Shown in pieces: positions 42,480 to 51,971 of a stretch of DNA of 64,000 bases. The stretch is from contig NC_090613.1 in NCBI RefSeq assembly GCF_004359215.1, positions 4,607,025 to 4,671,024 on the forward strand, written 5' to 3'. How positions within the stretch are numbered: position 1 is the first letter of the stretch; the number at the start of each line of letters is the position of its first letter. The DNA is from Bremia lactucae. Lineage: Eukaryota; Oomycota; Peronosporomycetes; Peronosporales; Peronosporaceae. Below the pieces are notes generated by a model, which searched no databases, had not been told where the DNA came from, and worked only from the letters and a program-made list of their open reading frames with translations. The position numbers and the translations under genes are program-made.

Positions 42480-42984
42480 CTTTATTCCATTATTTAAATC
42501 TAAAAACGTTACCCTAGCTAAATAAAAATATCGGCCGCCAGATTTAAATCTGGTGGCTGCCACATTTGTTACCCATAATAAATGAAGTTTTAGTGGTTAA
42601 CTATTATCAATCGAACAAAAGGCTATTTTAATCATAAAGTAAAAGTGTACCACAGCAACGGTTCACCAACCGAAATGCGCCCCATTACCCCCCCCCCGCA
42701 CCAGACTGTCGACACCGAGTAACAACATTCGCTTTATTTCCTTTTTGAGGTTGGAATTCAAACAGCTAACCATTCGGTTGTGTTTTGCATTTCTTTCTCT
42801 GATGAAAACTAAGCGTGAGTCACAGACTCGTAGCGCCTTCATTAACGAAGGTGATAGTGGACTTTGAAAGTCACACTCCATCGGAGGATGGGGAATAGAT
42901 AGGATCGTGGCTCCTACACGTCTCGTCCTGTGGACGAATCTCTTTTCGGACCCCAAATCCGTTCCCAGAACGTGGTGCCGCGGA
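42480..42984 (+). pseudogene. F3 fragment: leader and gag start
   Basis: Reverse complement of about 19290-19760. The gag start MKTKRESQTRSAFINEGDSG at about 42800 matches MKSKRESPTFSSFFND of F3 copy 2, and LVLWTNLFSDPKSVP corresponds to the 19330 region. A run of ten C lies at 42689. It ends near 42985, where it joins the F1 antisense frame on the same strand, giving an open fusion frame from 42907. Confidence 0.6.
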
Positions 42985-43290
42985 TGTTTTAGCTGCATGG
43001 CGCATATTAAGGCTCAAGTCTCGCGACTGACCTCGGATCTTTGCTATGTCCGAGCGAAGTCTCGTCAGGGTTATGAACGCCTGAAGACTCGCTTGGACCT
43101 TTTTGAGCGGATAATGCTGAGGGATCCGCGTTACTCGCGTGATGTCCCTCGCTCTCCGAGTCCTGTTCGTGGTGGGAGCCTCAGTCCAACAGCTTTTCGC
43201 CTTCACCGTCCCCCTCAACCGAACGACGCTCGACTCACAGTCGGCGTCACCATCGGTCTCCTTAGAGGGATGGGTACGTGACCTCATTTA
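42985..43290 (+). other. F1 antisense frame, copy 4a, coiled-coil part
   Basis: Part of an open 124-codon frame (42907-43281). KAQVSRLTSDLCYVRAKSRQ, GYERLKTRLDLFERIMLRDP and RYSRDVPRSPSPVRGGS match the frame at 10540-10720 closely. The match is better at the protein than would be expected if the frame were free to drift, though a proper substitution test is needed. The N-terminal part of the antisense protein is replaced by F3 sequence. Confidence 0.55.
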
Positions 43291-43299
43291 AGTCTACAT

Positions 43300-43640
43300 A
43301 CCGTTTTAGATGACCTACGTAAAATACGGGGTGCGTCTTCATGTACGGGGGAAGGGTGAGCCTATATTTTTGTCTCCAACCTCTTCAACAACCGTAAAGG
43401 GCCCAATGAGACGCGGCAACAACTACGTAGTACTTCCAGGGAGTACAGAATATGCATTCTTAGGTAGGGTACCAGTACTTAGTAGTACTTTGTCCCACTC
43501 TAAAGCGTTCATTATTTTTGCGACCATTTCGCTCCATACATTATTTATGCTTGTCCTGTGCGCTTGCCATCGCGTCACAGACTTTTCGTGTGATGACTAA
43601 TCGATCATCCACAAAGCGTTAAGCCTCGCTCACGCTTTTA
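43300..43640 (-). pseudogene. F1 integrase GPY/F tail, copy 4a
   Basis: Minus-strand pieces correspond to 10858-11124: a DRNGR-like region, VPGSTTYVVAAS-type connector, the Gly-Pro-Phe-Thr-Val-Val-Glu-Glu-Val motif near 43380-43400 and a short tail. Frames are broken at two points. Confidence 0.5.
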
Positions 43641-44814
43641 GCATCAAACTCGCATATGATACCGCCGAGAGGTCGGTCATATGGCGTATGTTATTGACCA
43701 CTGCTAAAATGGCAGGGTCACTGGGGCAAGTTTCTGTTGTTGATTTGATACCCTCGCGGGTCATCGTCATACTAACGAAACTATGCCCCTCTTTCGCACC
43801 GAGCATAGTGAGGGGCCTTCCCCCACTAAAAATCGGGCGGCGCGCAATCGAGACTGGCGTCCGAGGATGGCGCAGTCCGTTAATATAAAACGGTGTCTTA
43901 GTCGTACTGGCGTGGACACTGTTATTTGTTGCGAACTCCACACTTGGCAATTGCTTGATCCACTCTTTGGAAGTTGCTATAGTGCGTAAGACATCCGCCA
44001 CGACCCGAGTGGCACGTTCTGTTTGGCCATCGGTCTGGGGATGATCTGCGGTCGCCATGTGGAGCTTGCTACCTAGCAGCTCAAACACATGTCGCCAAAA
44101 ACCAGACGTAAAACGAGGATCCCGGTCCGATACTATGGACTCGGGCATCCCGTGTAGTCGGTAAACATGATCCAGGAACAAGAGAGCTGCCTCCTTGCCT
44201 GTGATCGATGTCTTACATGGTGCTAAATGCACCATTTTGCTCAGTCTGTCTACAAAGACGACTAGCCCTGTCCGACCCTTATGATCGGGCGGCATGCCAA
44301 ACATGAAGTCCAGGCTTACTGACTTCCAACAGTTGGTTGGAATCGGTAGCGGCTTCAGTGGCGCACTGCTGGACGGTGCAGGCTTAATGCGCTGACACTG
44401 TTCGCAAGAGCGAATATAGTTGGCCACCCATCTATATAGGTGTGGCCACCAAAATTCCTCTGACACTCGTAAGAATGTCTTTTCACGGCCCAGATGCCCA
44501 CTAGATGGTGCATCATGGAGCTCGTGAAGGATCATCAACTTGAGATCTGTGTCATGAGGCACATAGATTCTCAAGGGATCACAAGGTGACAGCTGATGCC
44601 ATAACAGGCCATCGCTGTAGCTAAAGCGATTGAGCTTAGCTTTCAGGTGCGACGGAAGGGAAACCTTTCGTCCACCGAAGTGATCCAACAGCAGGCGACA
44701 GTGGTCGTCCTGACTGTAGCTCTCTTTTATCTCAGAGGCCAATGAGCTCGTCACGTGGTATGCCTTCATGGCTGCCAACGTTGACGGCTGAAATTGTGCT
44801 TTCGCACTAGACAC
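43630..44814 (-). CDS. F1 integrase, intact 394-residue frame
   Basis: The best-preserved retroelement frame in the window. Integrase inserts the element cDNA into host DNA. The pre-integrase part (1-95) ends at LRIYVPHDTDL. The zinc-binding residues His100, His107, Cys137 and Cys140 are all present. The catalytic triad is complete: Asp169 (VSLDFMFG), Asp230 (IVSDRDPRF) and Glu266 (GQTERATR), a DD35E spacing. The frame goes on through EWIKQLPSVEFATNNSVHAS to the connector (TETCPSDPAILAVV), then diverges into a short odd tail after a likely frameshift near 43690. In the element it would be part of a pol polyprotein; the Met is simply the first one in the frame. Upstream RT is separated by stops near 44830-44900. 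Confidence 0.8.
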   Translation of the reverse strand: MSSAKAQFQPSTLAAMKAYHVTSSLASEIKESYSQDDHCRLLLDHFGGRKVSLPSHLKAKLNRFSYSDGLLWHQLSPCDPLRIYVPHDTDLKLMILHELHDAPSSGHLGREKTFLRVSEEFWWPHLYRWVANYIRSCEQCQRIKPAPSSSAPLKPLPIPTNCWKSVSLDFMFGMPPDHKGRTGLVVFVDRLSKMVHLAPCKTSITGKEAALLFLDHVYRLHGMPESIVSDRDPRFTSGFWRHVFELLGSKLHMATADHPQTDGQTERATRVVADVLRTIATSKEWIKQLPSVEFATNNSVHASTTKTPFYINGLRHPRTPVSIARRPIFSGGRPLTMLGAKEGHSFVSMTMTREGIKSTTETCPSDPAILAVVNNIRHMTDLSAVSYASLMLKA

Positions 44815-44889
44815 ACTTTCCTAGTGTCTAACCTCGAAGTCTGGTCTGCGCGATAAAGCGTCAGCCAAGACATTCGACTTGCCCGGCTT

Positions 44890-45750
44890 CTAACCAACTT
44901 TGAGATTAAATTCAGAAAAGAATGTTAGCCATCTTACCATTCTAGGCGAGAGGTGTGGTGAGTTTATTGCGGTCCGCAGTGTATAAACCACAAATGGCTC
45001 GGTGCCCAATAGGTGCACACAAACTTGACAAGAGCATACTTTATTGAAATTTGCACGGGGTAATTCAAATCCGAGGCTTTTAAAAGCCGGTACTGATAAG
45101 AGATGACACGGTCAACGCCATCGTCATCCTTCTCCATGAGCGCGCTACCGATTGCAAAATTACTTGCAGCGCAGACGACACTAAAGGGCTTAACCGCATT
45201 TGGCAATGCCAAGACCGGTGCCTCAATAAGAGATTGCTTCATTGATGTGAGCGCATCTTCTTTTTCTTTATACTAAACTCATTCTTTGTCCTTTTTGAGA
45301 AAGTCAGATAATGGTTTAGTTCGCTCAGCATAATTCTTGCTATACTTATGCAAGTAATTAGCGAGCCCTAGGAATTGGCGCAAATCCTTCACATGCCGTG
45401 GGATTGGCCATTCCTTTACTGATTTTACCTTGTCTGGGTCTGCTCGTACACCATGTGTACCTACGATGCAACCCAACACAGGTATGTCAGGGACCCCTAT
45501 GACGCACTTTTGCAAGTTGACGTACAATTGGGCGTCATCAAGAGTCTGCAACACAGCGTCTTAATGACGCTTGTGCGACTCTATTTCGCTCAGCCCGCCC
45601 TCGGCCCTACTATGCACGAATACATCGTCGAAGTAATGGGGCGCGTAGGCACGTTGCTTACGCATCACGAGAGCCACCACTCGGTTGAATGTCGCTGGTG
45701 CGTTTTTCAAGACTTGGGACATCACAAGCCACTATCAAAGCATACCGTTT
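44890..45750 (-). pseudogene. F1 reverse transcriptase and RNase H, copy 4a, 5' part deleted
   Basis: RNase H frame 45242-44964 and thumb frame 45554-45279 (YVNLQKCVIGVPDIPVLGCI, LRQFLGLANYLHKYSKNYAE) are separated by a stop. The active-site region at 45570-45680 still reads HYFDDVFVHS. RT N-terminal sequence before the PSGM-LWEW region (45745) is missing; protease linker sequence begins directly. 44720-45461 is identical to 39235-39976. Confidence 0.75.
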
Positions 45751-45769
45751 GGGGGTCTTTCCTTCCTTA

Positions 45770-46800
45770 AGTTCGGCAAGGACAGATCCCACATCTCCGG
45801 AAGATTTACTATCTCTTCGTCACATTTTCCAGAGCACCTCAACTGAGAATGCCTCCGCATTTTCGTCTTTGACGGCCTCAAACACCTCGTTCGAAGGCCC
45901 GTCCTCTTTAATAGGTACTGATCCAAAGATCACTCGTTTCGGCGTGCCTTTGAATATCCTTATCTGTCGGGTACTCGTTCTTCGAGTCACCACGACCTTT
46001 GACTGGAAAGAGGGTCCTTTTGCTCTCCTGGCTAACGCACACCTTTCCAACCGCGCCAGGCTCTAGGCACTGTGCCGGTTCTTGCGACGCTTGACTTCTT
46101 GTATGTCTACTGCCGCAGGCTCTCAGCTCTGAGCAGGACTATAGGACACATGACTACTTGTCATTGCCCTTTTCACTACCCCAGTCTCCACGATCTGGGT
46201 AGGAATTTGTGTCACCTGACATCCAGTCGGTTCACTTCCAACTACACCAGGCTTAGGACAATGGGTAGAATTTGTGACGTTTGACATCCCGTCAACGCAC
46301 CTCAACTGCGTTTATCACGACATCAGTTGCATGTACTTCTCACAGGAGCACATCGTTTCTGGTGTCCTGCGTAGAGTTTGCAACTGTGCTTGTAGGCCAG
46401 TATATCAATGTTGGTGTTTTGCCGACTATTGCATACCTAGGATGAGGTCATACGGACTCCTCATACCTAGCACTGTGAACTTCTCTTTACAAGAGAATTC
46501 ACTTAAGCTGAAGGCGAGTTCTACCCCCTCAGACTTAACGAGCGCGCCGTTCGCTTAACGAACGGTCGCCTTTTGTCGCTTGCCATCCTGGCAAAGCGAC
46601 TCAAACATCACCGGTATCTTTCTTTAAGCCGCGAGGTTTAGAAAATTTTGTGATGCACCCGAATCCACTAGGAGGGTCATCACCTGGTCATAGCTTCGTA
46701 CTTGAGCGCTATAGACCAGCAGGGTTGAGGTCCGAAATTTTAAGACCTCAGGGACCATGCTACCCATTTGTGCCATAACTTGAACTTAGGGGTAGCTTCA
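45770..46800 (-). pseudogene. F1 aspartic protease and linker, copy 4a
   Basis: On the minus strand, about 46690-46650 retains the LLVDSGAS-type active-site stretch (Val-Asp-Ser-Gly). The protease C-terminal half near 46440-46390 and the linker VVGSEPTGCQVTQIPTQIVE, TGVVKRAMTSSHVSYSPAQS (46305-46123) follow. 45820-46050 gives RRTSTRQIRIFKGTPKRVIF, the linker toward RT. The order matches F1 copy 2, but the frames are broken. Confidence 0.6.
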
Positions 46801-46828
46801 GAGTCCGCGTAAGCAGGGCATTTCACCC

Positions 46829-47944
46829 CTACTGCGCTCCTGCATCTCCCGACCCATCAATGGCCGATGCAGAACTGATGCGTCTCGCACGCTGGTTCTT
46901 GCCATCGCCCTTTGGAAAGGGGAGTCCTCTTTCTGGGCGTCTTCGCCCCAGAGGGACCCTGGCATAGCAGCGTGCCATCATATGACCGCATTTATAGCGG
47001 ACAACGTCTGCGTTGCTCAACTTCATGGAAGTGCGTCTGACCTCTCGGCCGACAGCTTATACCAAGCTGTCGCCGAGGCACTGTTGTAGGATTCCTCCTC
47101 AACTAAGGCAATTTGGATTGCCTCTTACATCATCGACAGCACCTTTCTGAAAATGGCCTGTCGCGATGAGCCATGCCGTAATCCGTTCATAAACGTGGGC
47201 ACCTTAATGTGCTCCGGAATCGGACCTACGGTAATAGACGCCGACAGCGAGCGCATCTCTTGCACATACTCTTGCAGAGACCGCTTCGCCTGTCGCGCTC
47301 CAAAGTAGCGCGCCTGAAGCAACACTTCGTTGTTCGGCGGCTGGTACATGGCGCGAATTTTTTCCTTAAAGAACACCCATGTAGGGAACGCTTTTCTGTC
47401 CGCCATAAGCGCCGAGTAAGCCCACTCTGAGGCATTTCCGCGCACGTGCGACATGGCGTACGACACCATCCGGCTGTCGTACTTGATGAGCTGCGTGACA
47501 CCGCATTGCTCCACGGCTAAAAGCCAGCGGACAATCGTGTGCGCCGCAGTTCTATCGAAATTGGGCGGGTACATCCGAATGCGGCCCGGCAAATGCGGCC
47601 GGACAGAGAGCATCTCGACAGTCCTGTTGTGAGCTTCGCTCCGAGCCGCTCATGCCTCAGCGCATCCTGAGTCTGAGTGACGGAATCCACCGCAGAATGG
47701 CTCTGTGCCTCGGACGCGTCTCTCCGCTGTCGAGCACGAATGCCTCAAAATGCACCAACTGAGCAACATGTTGGCCAGGTGGACTGCCCAAGAGCCTGAC
47801 TAGGGCTTGTTCACCAAGTCCCTGCACCAAGTGCCCTGCCACATCCCGATGATGTTCGGAGAGTTGGGGGAAATGAGCCCAATCGATGTTGAGGCTCATC
47901 CTCACGTATACACGCATAGATGCGGGTCGTGGGAAGGAATTCAA
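46829..47944 (-). pseudogene. F1 gag, broken, copy 4
   Basis: The longest gag frame here, 162 codons (47613-47125), reads FDRTAAHTIVRWLLAVEQCG, MVSYAMSHVRGNASEWAYSA, QARYFGARQAKRSLQEYVQE and HIKVPTFMNGLRHG. 47944-47657 gives the N-terminus (LNIDWAHFPQLSEHHRDVAG). The zinc knuckle near 46980 reads RYKCGHMMARC: the first Cys is Arg, and three residues are missing as in copy 1. Frameshifts near 47620 and 47120 disable it. Confidence 0.75.
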
Positions 47945-47953
47945 GCGCTACCA
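47936..47953 (-). other. F1 primer-binding site
   Basis: On the minus strand TGGTAGCGCTTGAATTCC starts two bases after LTR1 ends (47956). It fits a tRNA with 3' end GCGCTACCA. It differs from the F2 site mainly at one base of the core. Confidence 0.6.
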
Positions 47954-47955
47954 AA

Positions 47956-48451
47956 TGTAGGCGGACACGTCTTAATGCGGCCACGCTCTACTTAGACACA
48001 CACCCTAGCACAGCAAGGGAGCGGTTAGACCGTCTTCTCTTACACTCAGTGAGGATGCTGTGGTGAGCGCTTTTAGCGACCTCACCCAACGCACTAAGTA
48101 CTTAAGTGAAGTGTCGTCACGGGAGCGGTAATCCGGCTTCTCGTGCGCACCTACTAAGTAGAAATTTTTCAGGCTGATTTATATTTAATCGCATTAAATA
48201 TAAATACCTATTTTACCAATCAAAAATGCCATATCTATAGATAACACTAATATGTATTGCGAGCGTATCTTTCTTGATACCTCGCGTAACGGATGACGCT
48301 TATGTGCATCACATTCACAAGGGTTGGTCACAAATGTGAACCACACCCGTGCTGGTCTAATTACTATATTTAAGTAATTGACCATCCCCTAAGTACACCA
48401 AGTGCACTTAACGGGGACTGTGTAACATTAGGGCAACCTTAGCCCGGTACA
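47956..48451 (-). repeat. LTR1, 5' LTR of composite
   Basis: 496 bp. On the minus strand it starts TGTACCGGGCTAAGG and ends CGCCTACA, with TGTA...TACA ends. It is flanked on the outside by ATATA (48452-48456), matching the bases outside the other LTR. Its outer edge is 507 bp from the start codon of the transporter gene. Confidence 0.85.
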
Positions 48452-48958
48452 ATATATTTAAGTCCACGCACTAGTTAGTACCTTCCAAAAGTTCTAAATT
48501 AATTAAATGATATACAAATATATATAGCAACTCATTGCTCACCGCCCGTAAAGCATCTAGCAGCGATTAATGATGGTCTATACCAGGCACTGTCACGTAA
48601 CTGCTAAAATGTTTCATGTGGAATTTTTATGGAATTGGCTACCCTGTTTTCACTCCTACTGCACTGCAGTTGTGTTGCATAATCCATAGAGCTGTACTAT
48701 CGCAGGCCTTTCTCATCCATAAAGCTTACTATAGCACATTATGTGCGGCTGTGCATGCATCGAAATATTTTTGATGTCTCAAACGACTTGACAATGTTAT
48801 GAAATGAGGATGTCGGTGCCCCCATCATGTTACAATTTTCACCTTTACCTGGTCAAGTTTTGAAAATATATCGACATTATATGGGTGGCCAGTAATATTG
48901 TGCCGAACCATGTCACGCTTGGTATTGCGCGCATTCTAGCCCTCCTATTGTAGCAGGA
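48452..48958 (+). promoter_or_regulatory. Upstream region of the FBT-family transporter gene
   Basis: 507 bp between LTR1 and the transporter ATG, without coding signal or repeat similarity. It must hold the promoter unless transcription starts in the LTR. I see no convincing TATA box and no clear match to the oomycete initiator element; AT-rich stretches occur at 48480-48530 and 48860-48890. The native upstream region may have been cut by the LTR insertion. Confidence 0.35.
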
Positions 48959-50629
48959 ATGGGACCTCCGGAACAAATTGCACTTTACCAAAAGGTGACC
49001 TCAAACAGCTATGGCGCTGTACCCGTAGCTGATCCGAGACATCCTTACGATGACAATCAAGACAATTGGAAACTAACTCCGCGTCTACTTTCAGCCGAAG
49101 TGCTCGCATTGCTCATCCAATATGCCGGCATTGGTTTTATAAATGGAGTCTTACCAGCTACGTTATATCCAGTTTTACAGGGATATCTGAACGCTGAAGG
49201 AACAACCGTAGTCTCCGCCACGGTGTTAATCCAACTACCCTGGTCATACAAATTGTTTTTAGGTATATTAAGCGATTGCTTTCCACTTGGAGGATTTCGA
49301 CGTCGACCATACATGTTGTTAGGATGGCTCCTAAGCTGCAGCATGCTTTTTCTACTCGCCAGCTTCCCTGAAGCTGCTCCGTATTACGGTGACCCAAATA
49401 TGCACTTCAGTAGCCCCGACGAGTGGACGGAAGCACAGCGTCAAAGTATCAACGATAATGCCCCTGACGCTGCTGGAAAGTACGTACTTCCTATGATGAT
49501 CGCTTCGTTCGGCTCTTTGCTTGTCGAAGTCCCGGCTGATGCTATCGTGATTGCATACGCTCAATGTGAACCGATGACGACTCGCGGACGTCTTCAATCG
49601 TGGATTCACAGTATTCGAATGGGATTTAATGCGCTTGGTGCTTTGGTCGTTGCTATCGCATTCAATGGCATCAAATACGGCGGATCATTTGATTTTTCAC
49701 TCTCGTTTCCACAAGTGATGTTCGCTTTAAGCTGTTTATGCCTCCCGCTTGGACCTGCTGCCTGGTTTTTCGTGTGTGAAGATCGAGTACGGCCTCCCCA
49801 ATTTCGCGCGTACATGTCGAGCTTTTGGCAAATTTTGCAGAAGCGTGCAGTGTACCAAGTTGCAGCGTACAAATTTCTCTCTGGGTTTCTTAATAGTTTT
49901 AACATTGTGTCGTCGAGCAACATTAAGCTGTACTGGGTCCATGCCACACCATTTAATTCAAGTGTAATGGCTATTGTTGGCACATTTGTGTATGCTGGTA
50001 CATTGGCTATTATGGCACAACGTGGTCTCCATTGGAATTGGCACGTTGCAATTGCTGCGACTGTTATCTTTGGTGTTGTGACCGATGGGTTCATGACAAT
50101 GCTTGTCACGTGGAATTTTATTCGTAGCCAATGGTTCTGGCTTGGCGTCCCTGTTATTGGAGAGGTGCCCCACGCAATCCGATTTATTGTAAATAATTAT
50201 ATTGTCGTAGAGCTTATTGAAAAAGGTTCGGAAGGTGCACTTTTTGGACTATTGTCGACTGCCAATCACGTTTCTTCCCCGTTTGGTCGCACTGCCGCTA
50301 AGCTGATCAATGCACGTTTCCGTGTATGGAAAGATGACATTTTAACAGACAGTTTCGAGACTCGCCGTGATGTTACTATCACAATCGCGATTTGTTACGG
50401 TCTCAAGATGGTGTCGCTCATGTTTCTGCCGTTATTACCGAGTCAGAGAGCCGCCACACAAGCTTTACGTTGTCAAGGACGAGATAGCAAATGGATGGCC
50501 ATGTGGACGGTCGGAATCTTACTACTTGCGCAAGCGTGGCTCACAATGGTAAACATACTAAGTATGGATCCCGCAACAGAGTGCTGGGCGATCACAGGAG
50601 GTTGTGCATCAAAATCACGTAGGATATGA
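48959..50629 (+). CDS. Folate-biopterin transporter (FBT/BT1) family membrane protein
   Basis: An intact 556-residue frame without introns, the only complete host gene in the window. After a 45-residue hydrophilic N-terminus there are about 12 hydrophobic segments, at roughly 46-65, 82-104, 116-135, 175-200, 221-239, 250-272, 298-318, 332-352, 360-382, 392-412, 472-493 and 514-534. Family marks are LPWSYKLFLGILSD (93-106) followed by GGFRRRPYMLLG (111-122), and a VEVPADAIVIAYAQCEP stretch (189-205) with TRGRLQSW (208-215), corresponding to the acidic/Ala-Asp-Ala motif of FBT proteins. FBT/BT1 members move folates, pterins or related compounds across membranes; the substrate here cannot be told. 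The loop at 140-172 and the C-terminal tail (WAITGGCASKSRRI) are variable parts. The first ATG gives a sensible N-terminus. Codon reading is clean throughout, unlike everything around it. Confidence 0.85.
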   Translation: MGPPEQIALYQKVTSNSYGAVPVADPRHPYDDNQDNWKLTPRLLSAEVLALLIQYAGIGFINGVLPATLYPVLQGYLNAEGTTVVSATVLIQLPWSYKLFLGILSDCFPLGGFRRRPYMLLGWLLSCSMLFLLASFPEAAPYYGDPNMHFSSPDEWTEAQRQSINDNAPDAAGKYVLPMMIASFGSLLVEVPADAIVIAYAQCEPMTTRGRLQSWIHSIRMGFNALGALVVAIAFNGIKYGGSFDFSLSFPQVMFALSCLCLPLGPAAWFFVCEDRVRPPQFRAYMSSFWQILQKRAVYQVAAYKFLSGFLNSFNIVSSSNIKLYWVHATPFNSSVMAIVGTFVYAGTLAIMAQRGLHWNWHVAIAATVIFGVVTDGFMTMLVTWNFIRSQWFWLGVPVIGEVPHAIRFIVNNYIVVELIEKGSEGALFGLLSTANHVSSPFGRTAAKLINARFRVWKDDILTDSFETRRDVTITIAICYGLKMVSLMFLPLLPSQRAATQALRCQGRDSKWMAMWTVGILLLAQAWLTMVNILSMDPATECWAITGGCASKSRRI

Positions 50630-50650
50630 TAGCTTGCATGTTTTTTACAT

Positions 50651-51971
50651 TCAAAAATATTTCAGAAACAATGTTATTGTGTCAATTACCGATTTATTTC
50701 TCTGTGGCACTACCGAATTGCCTGAAAGGATAGAGCGACATACTAGCGTGGCCGGTGGCATTTTGAATTTGAGACATGCAAGGATTGAAACAGTAAGGAC
50801 TTTACTTAAGCCTGGAAGAGTGTCGTGCAGCAGAACATTTACGAGCTCTTCAGAGATTGATGTAAGCAGTCGATACAAGCGAGCTGTTGGTGGAAAATTA
50901 AAAACACTATTCTCTAAATGGTCTCGGATTTTTCGAGCAACATCGAGATAGTGAAGTAGCGCGGACCAGATCGGTCCCGCCGTTTTGTACTTCCCATTGC
51001 ACTGGTCGCACTCAATGTCAACCCTTGGACCGCGAGACGCATGAAAGGTTTGCCACTTGACACAACAAGTGGTTGCAACTGAAAACTTTCGCATTAAACA
51101 CATCAATAGACGTGCGAGAGCTTCGTCATTGCTTTTTTTATATTCATCGGCGACCTACACACGCGAACGAATGCGCAAACGTAGAAATCAATGCTGCACG
51201 ATGCAATTGGCACGATATGGCGTGCGTAGCGATTGGCTGACGACTCGATCGTCTGGAGTACTACACGCAGAGCCATATCGTGTACTTACTAAATGCGACT
51301 TGTTGGACAGGGCTTTAGAACGCAAAAAGCAGACCTCAGATTGTTTGCCTGATAGAACAGGCATATTCGTGCACGTGACACAGAGCAATCCACCGTTCGT
51401 AATGCTCTGTGTAGCACATTCGGAGAAAATTGAGGCTGATATGTGGAGATCCAGGTCAGTGACATCGAATTGGTCCGCTGACTTTCCATGATTGGACATG
51501 GATCTGTCGCATCTGCTTCATTAGGCACGACTTGGTCCATAGGAAACTCATTAAACGCAATATTGCACCAGATAAAATTCAAAGCTGCAGACTTCATGTC
51601 ATAAATCAAATGGACTTGATACCTGGAATGCTGAAAGTAGCGAATTGAGCGCAGACCTGAGGCTGCTAAAGCCTCAAGTATACGAATGACCTTCTCCTTC
51701 AACGTTTTCGTAACGACGCGACTCAATCTCCTGGTCCGTACAGTCCTTGGGCTGTCCCACTTTGCGCGCCTCCTTGAGTAATTGCTTACGCGCACGCATC
51801 CGCTCAGAAACATAAGCAATGCTCAAACCACTTTTGAGCTCTTGCACAATTAAATACATGTTATGCTCTGGGAAGACTAAGATGCCGTTGCCCTCGAATT
51901 TTTTTGTGACCAGGCGGTGCGACCTTATTCTGCAGCTTCTTCGCCAGCGAGGCAGCAGTCGACGATTGCAT
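50651..51971 (-). pseudogene. TRM1: tRNA (guanine26-N2)-dimethyltransferase TRM1 homologue, broken
   Basis: TRM1 dimethylates G26 of many tRNAs using S-adenosylmethionine. Pieces in order on the minus strand: MQSSTAASLAKKLQNKVAPP (start at 51971); FEGNGILVFPEHN after a frameshift in a 7-A run (51899-51905); SGLSIAYVSERMRARKQLLK; then RILEALAASGLRSIRYF (SAM-binding loop, about 51690-51640); VVPNEADATD (about 51520); FDVTDLDLHIS (about 51470); GGLLCVTCTNMPVLSG (about 51390); CDQCNGKYKTAGPIW (about 51010); and SISEELVNVLLHDTLPGL (about 50860). Inactivating signs: at least three frameshifts; the Asp-Pro-(Tyr/Phe)-Gly catalytic-site motif is replaced by Asp-Leu-His-Ile; one zinc cysteine (CVKW, should be CxxC) is lost; and the C-terminus stops short. 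Converges on the transporter gene with a 21-bp gap. Confidence 0.8.

Larger units (their letters stand above)
35971..48451 (-). mobile_element. F1 composite element, two LTR1 ends, copy 4
   Basis: Bounded by LTR1 at 35971-36560 (3') and 47956-48451 (5'), both minus, with the same five bases ATATA just outside each end (35966-35970 and 48452-48456). From 48451 downward: gag, protease, RT/RNase H, integrase, antisense frame (to 42985), an F3 piece (42984-42480), an F2 piece (42420-40430), then a second RT/RNase H, integrase, antisense frame and the 3' LTR. The 3' half of F1 is therefore present twice. The likely origin is one F1 insertion later rearranged, or a template-switched element. Confidence 0.65.

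Noticed and set aside
49606..50109. 167-codon minus frame inside the transporter gene
   Set aside because: It is a shadow of the plus-strand membrane protein, whose frame is intact and has family motifs; the minus frame has none.
50604..50951. 115-codon plus frame after the transporter gene
   Set aside because: It lies opposite the conserved TRM1 C-terminal blocks and has no motif of its own.
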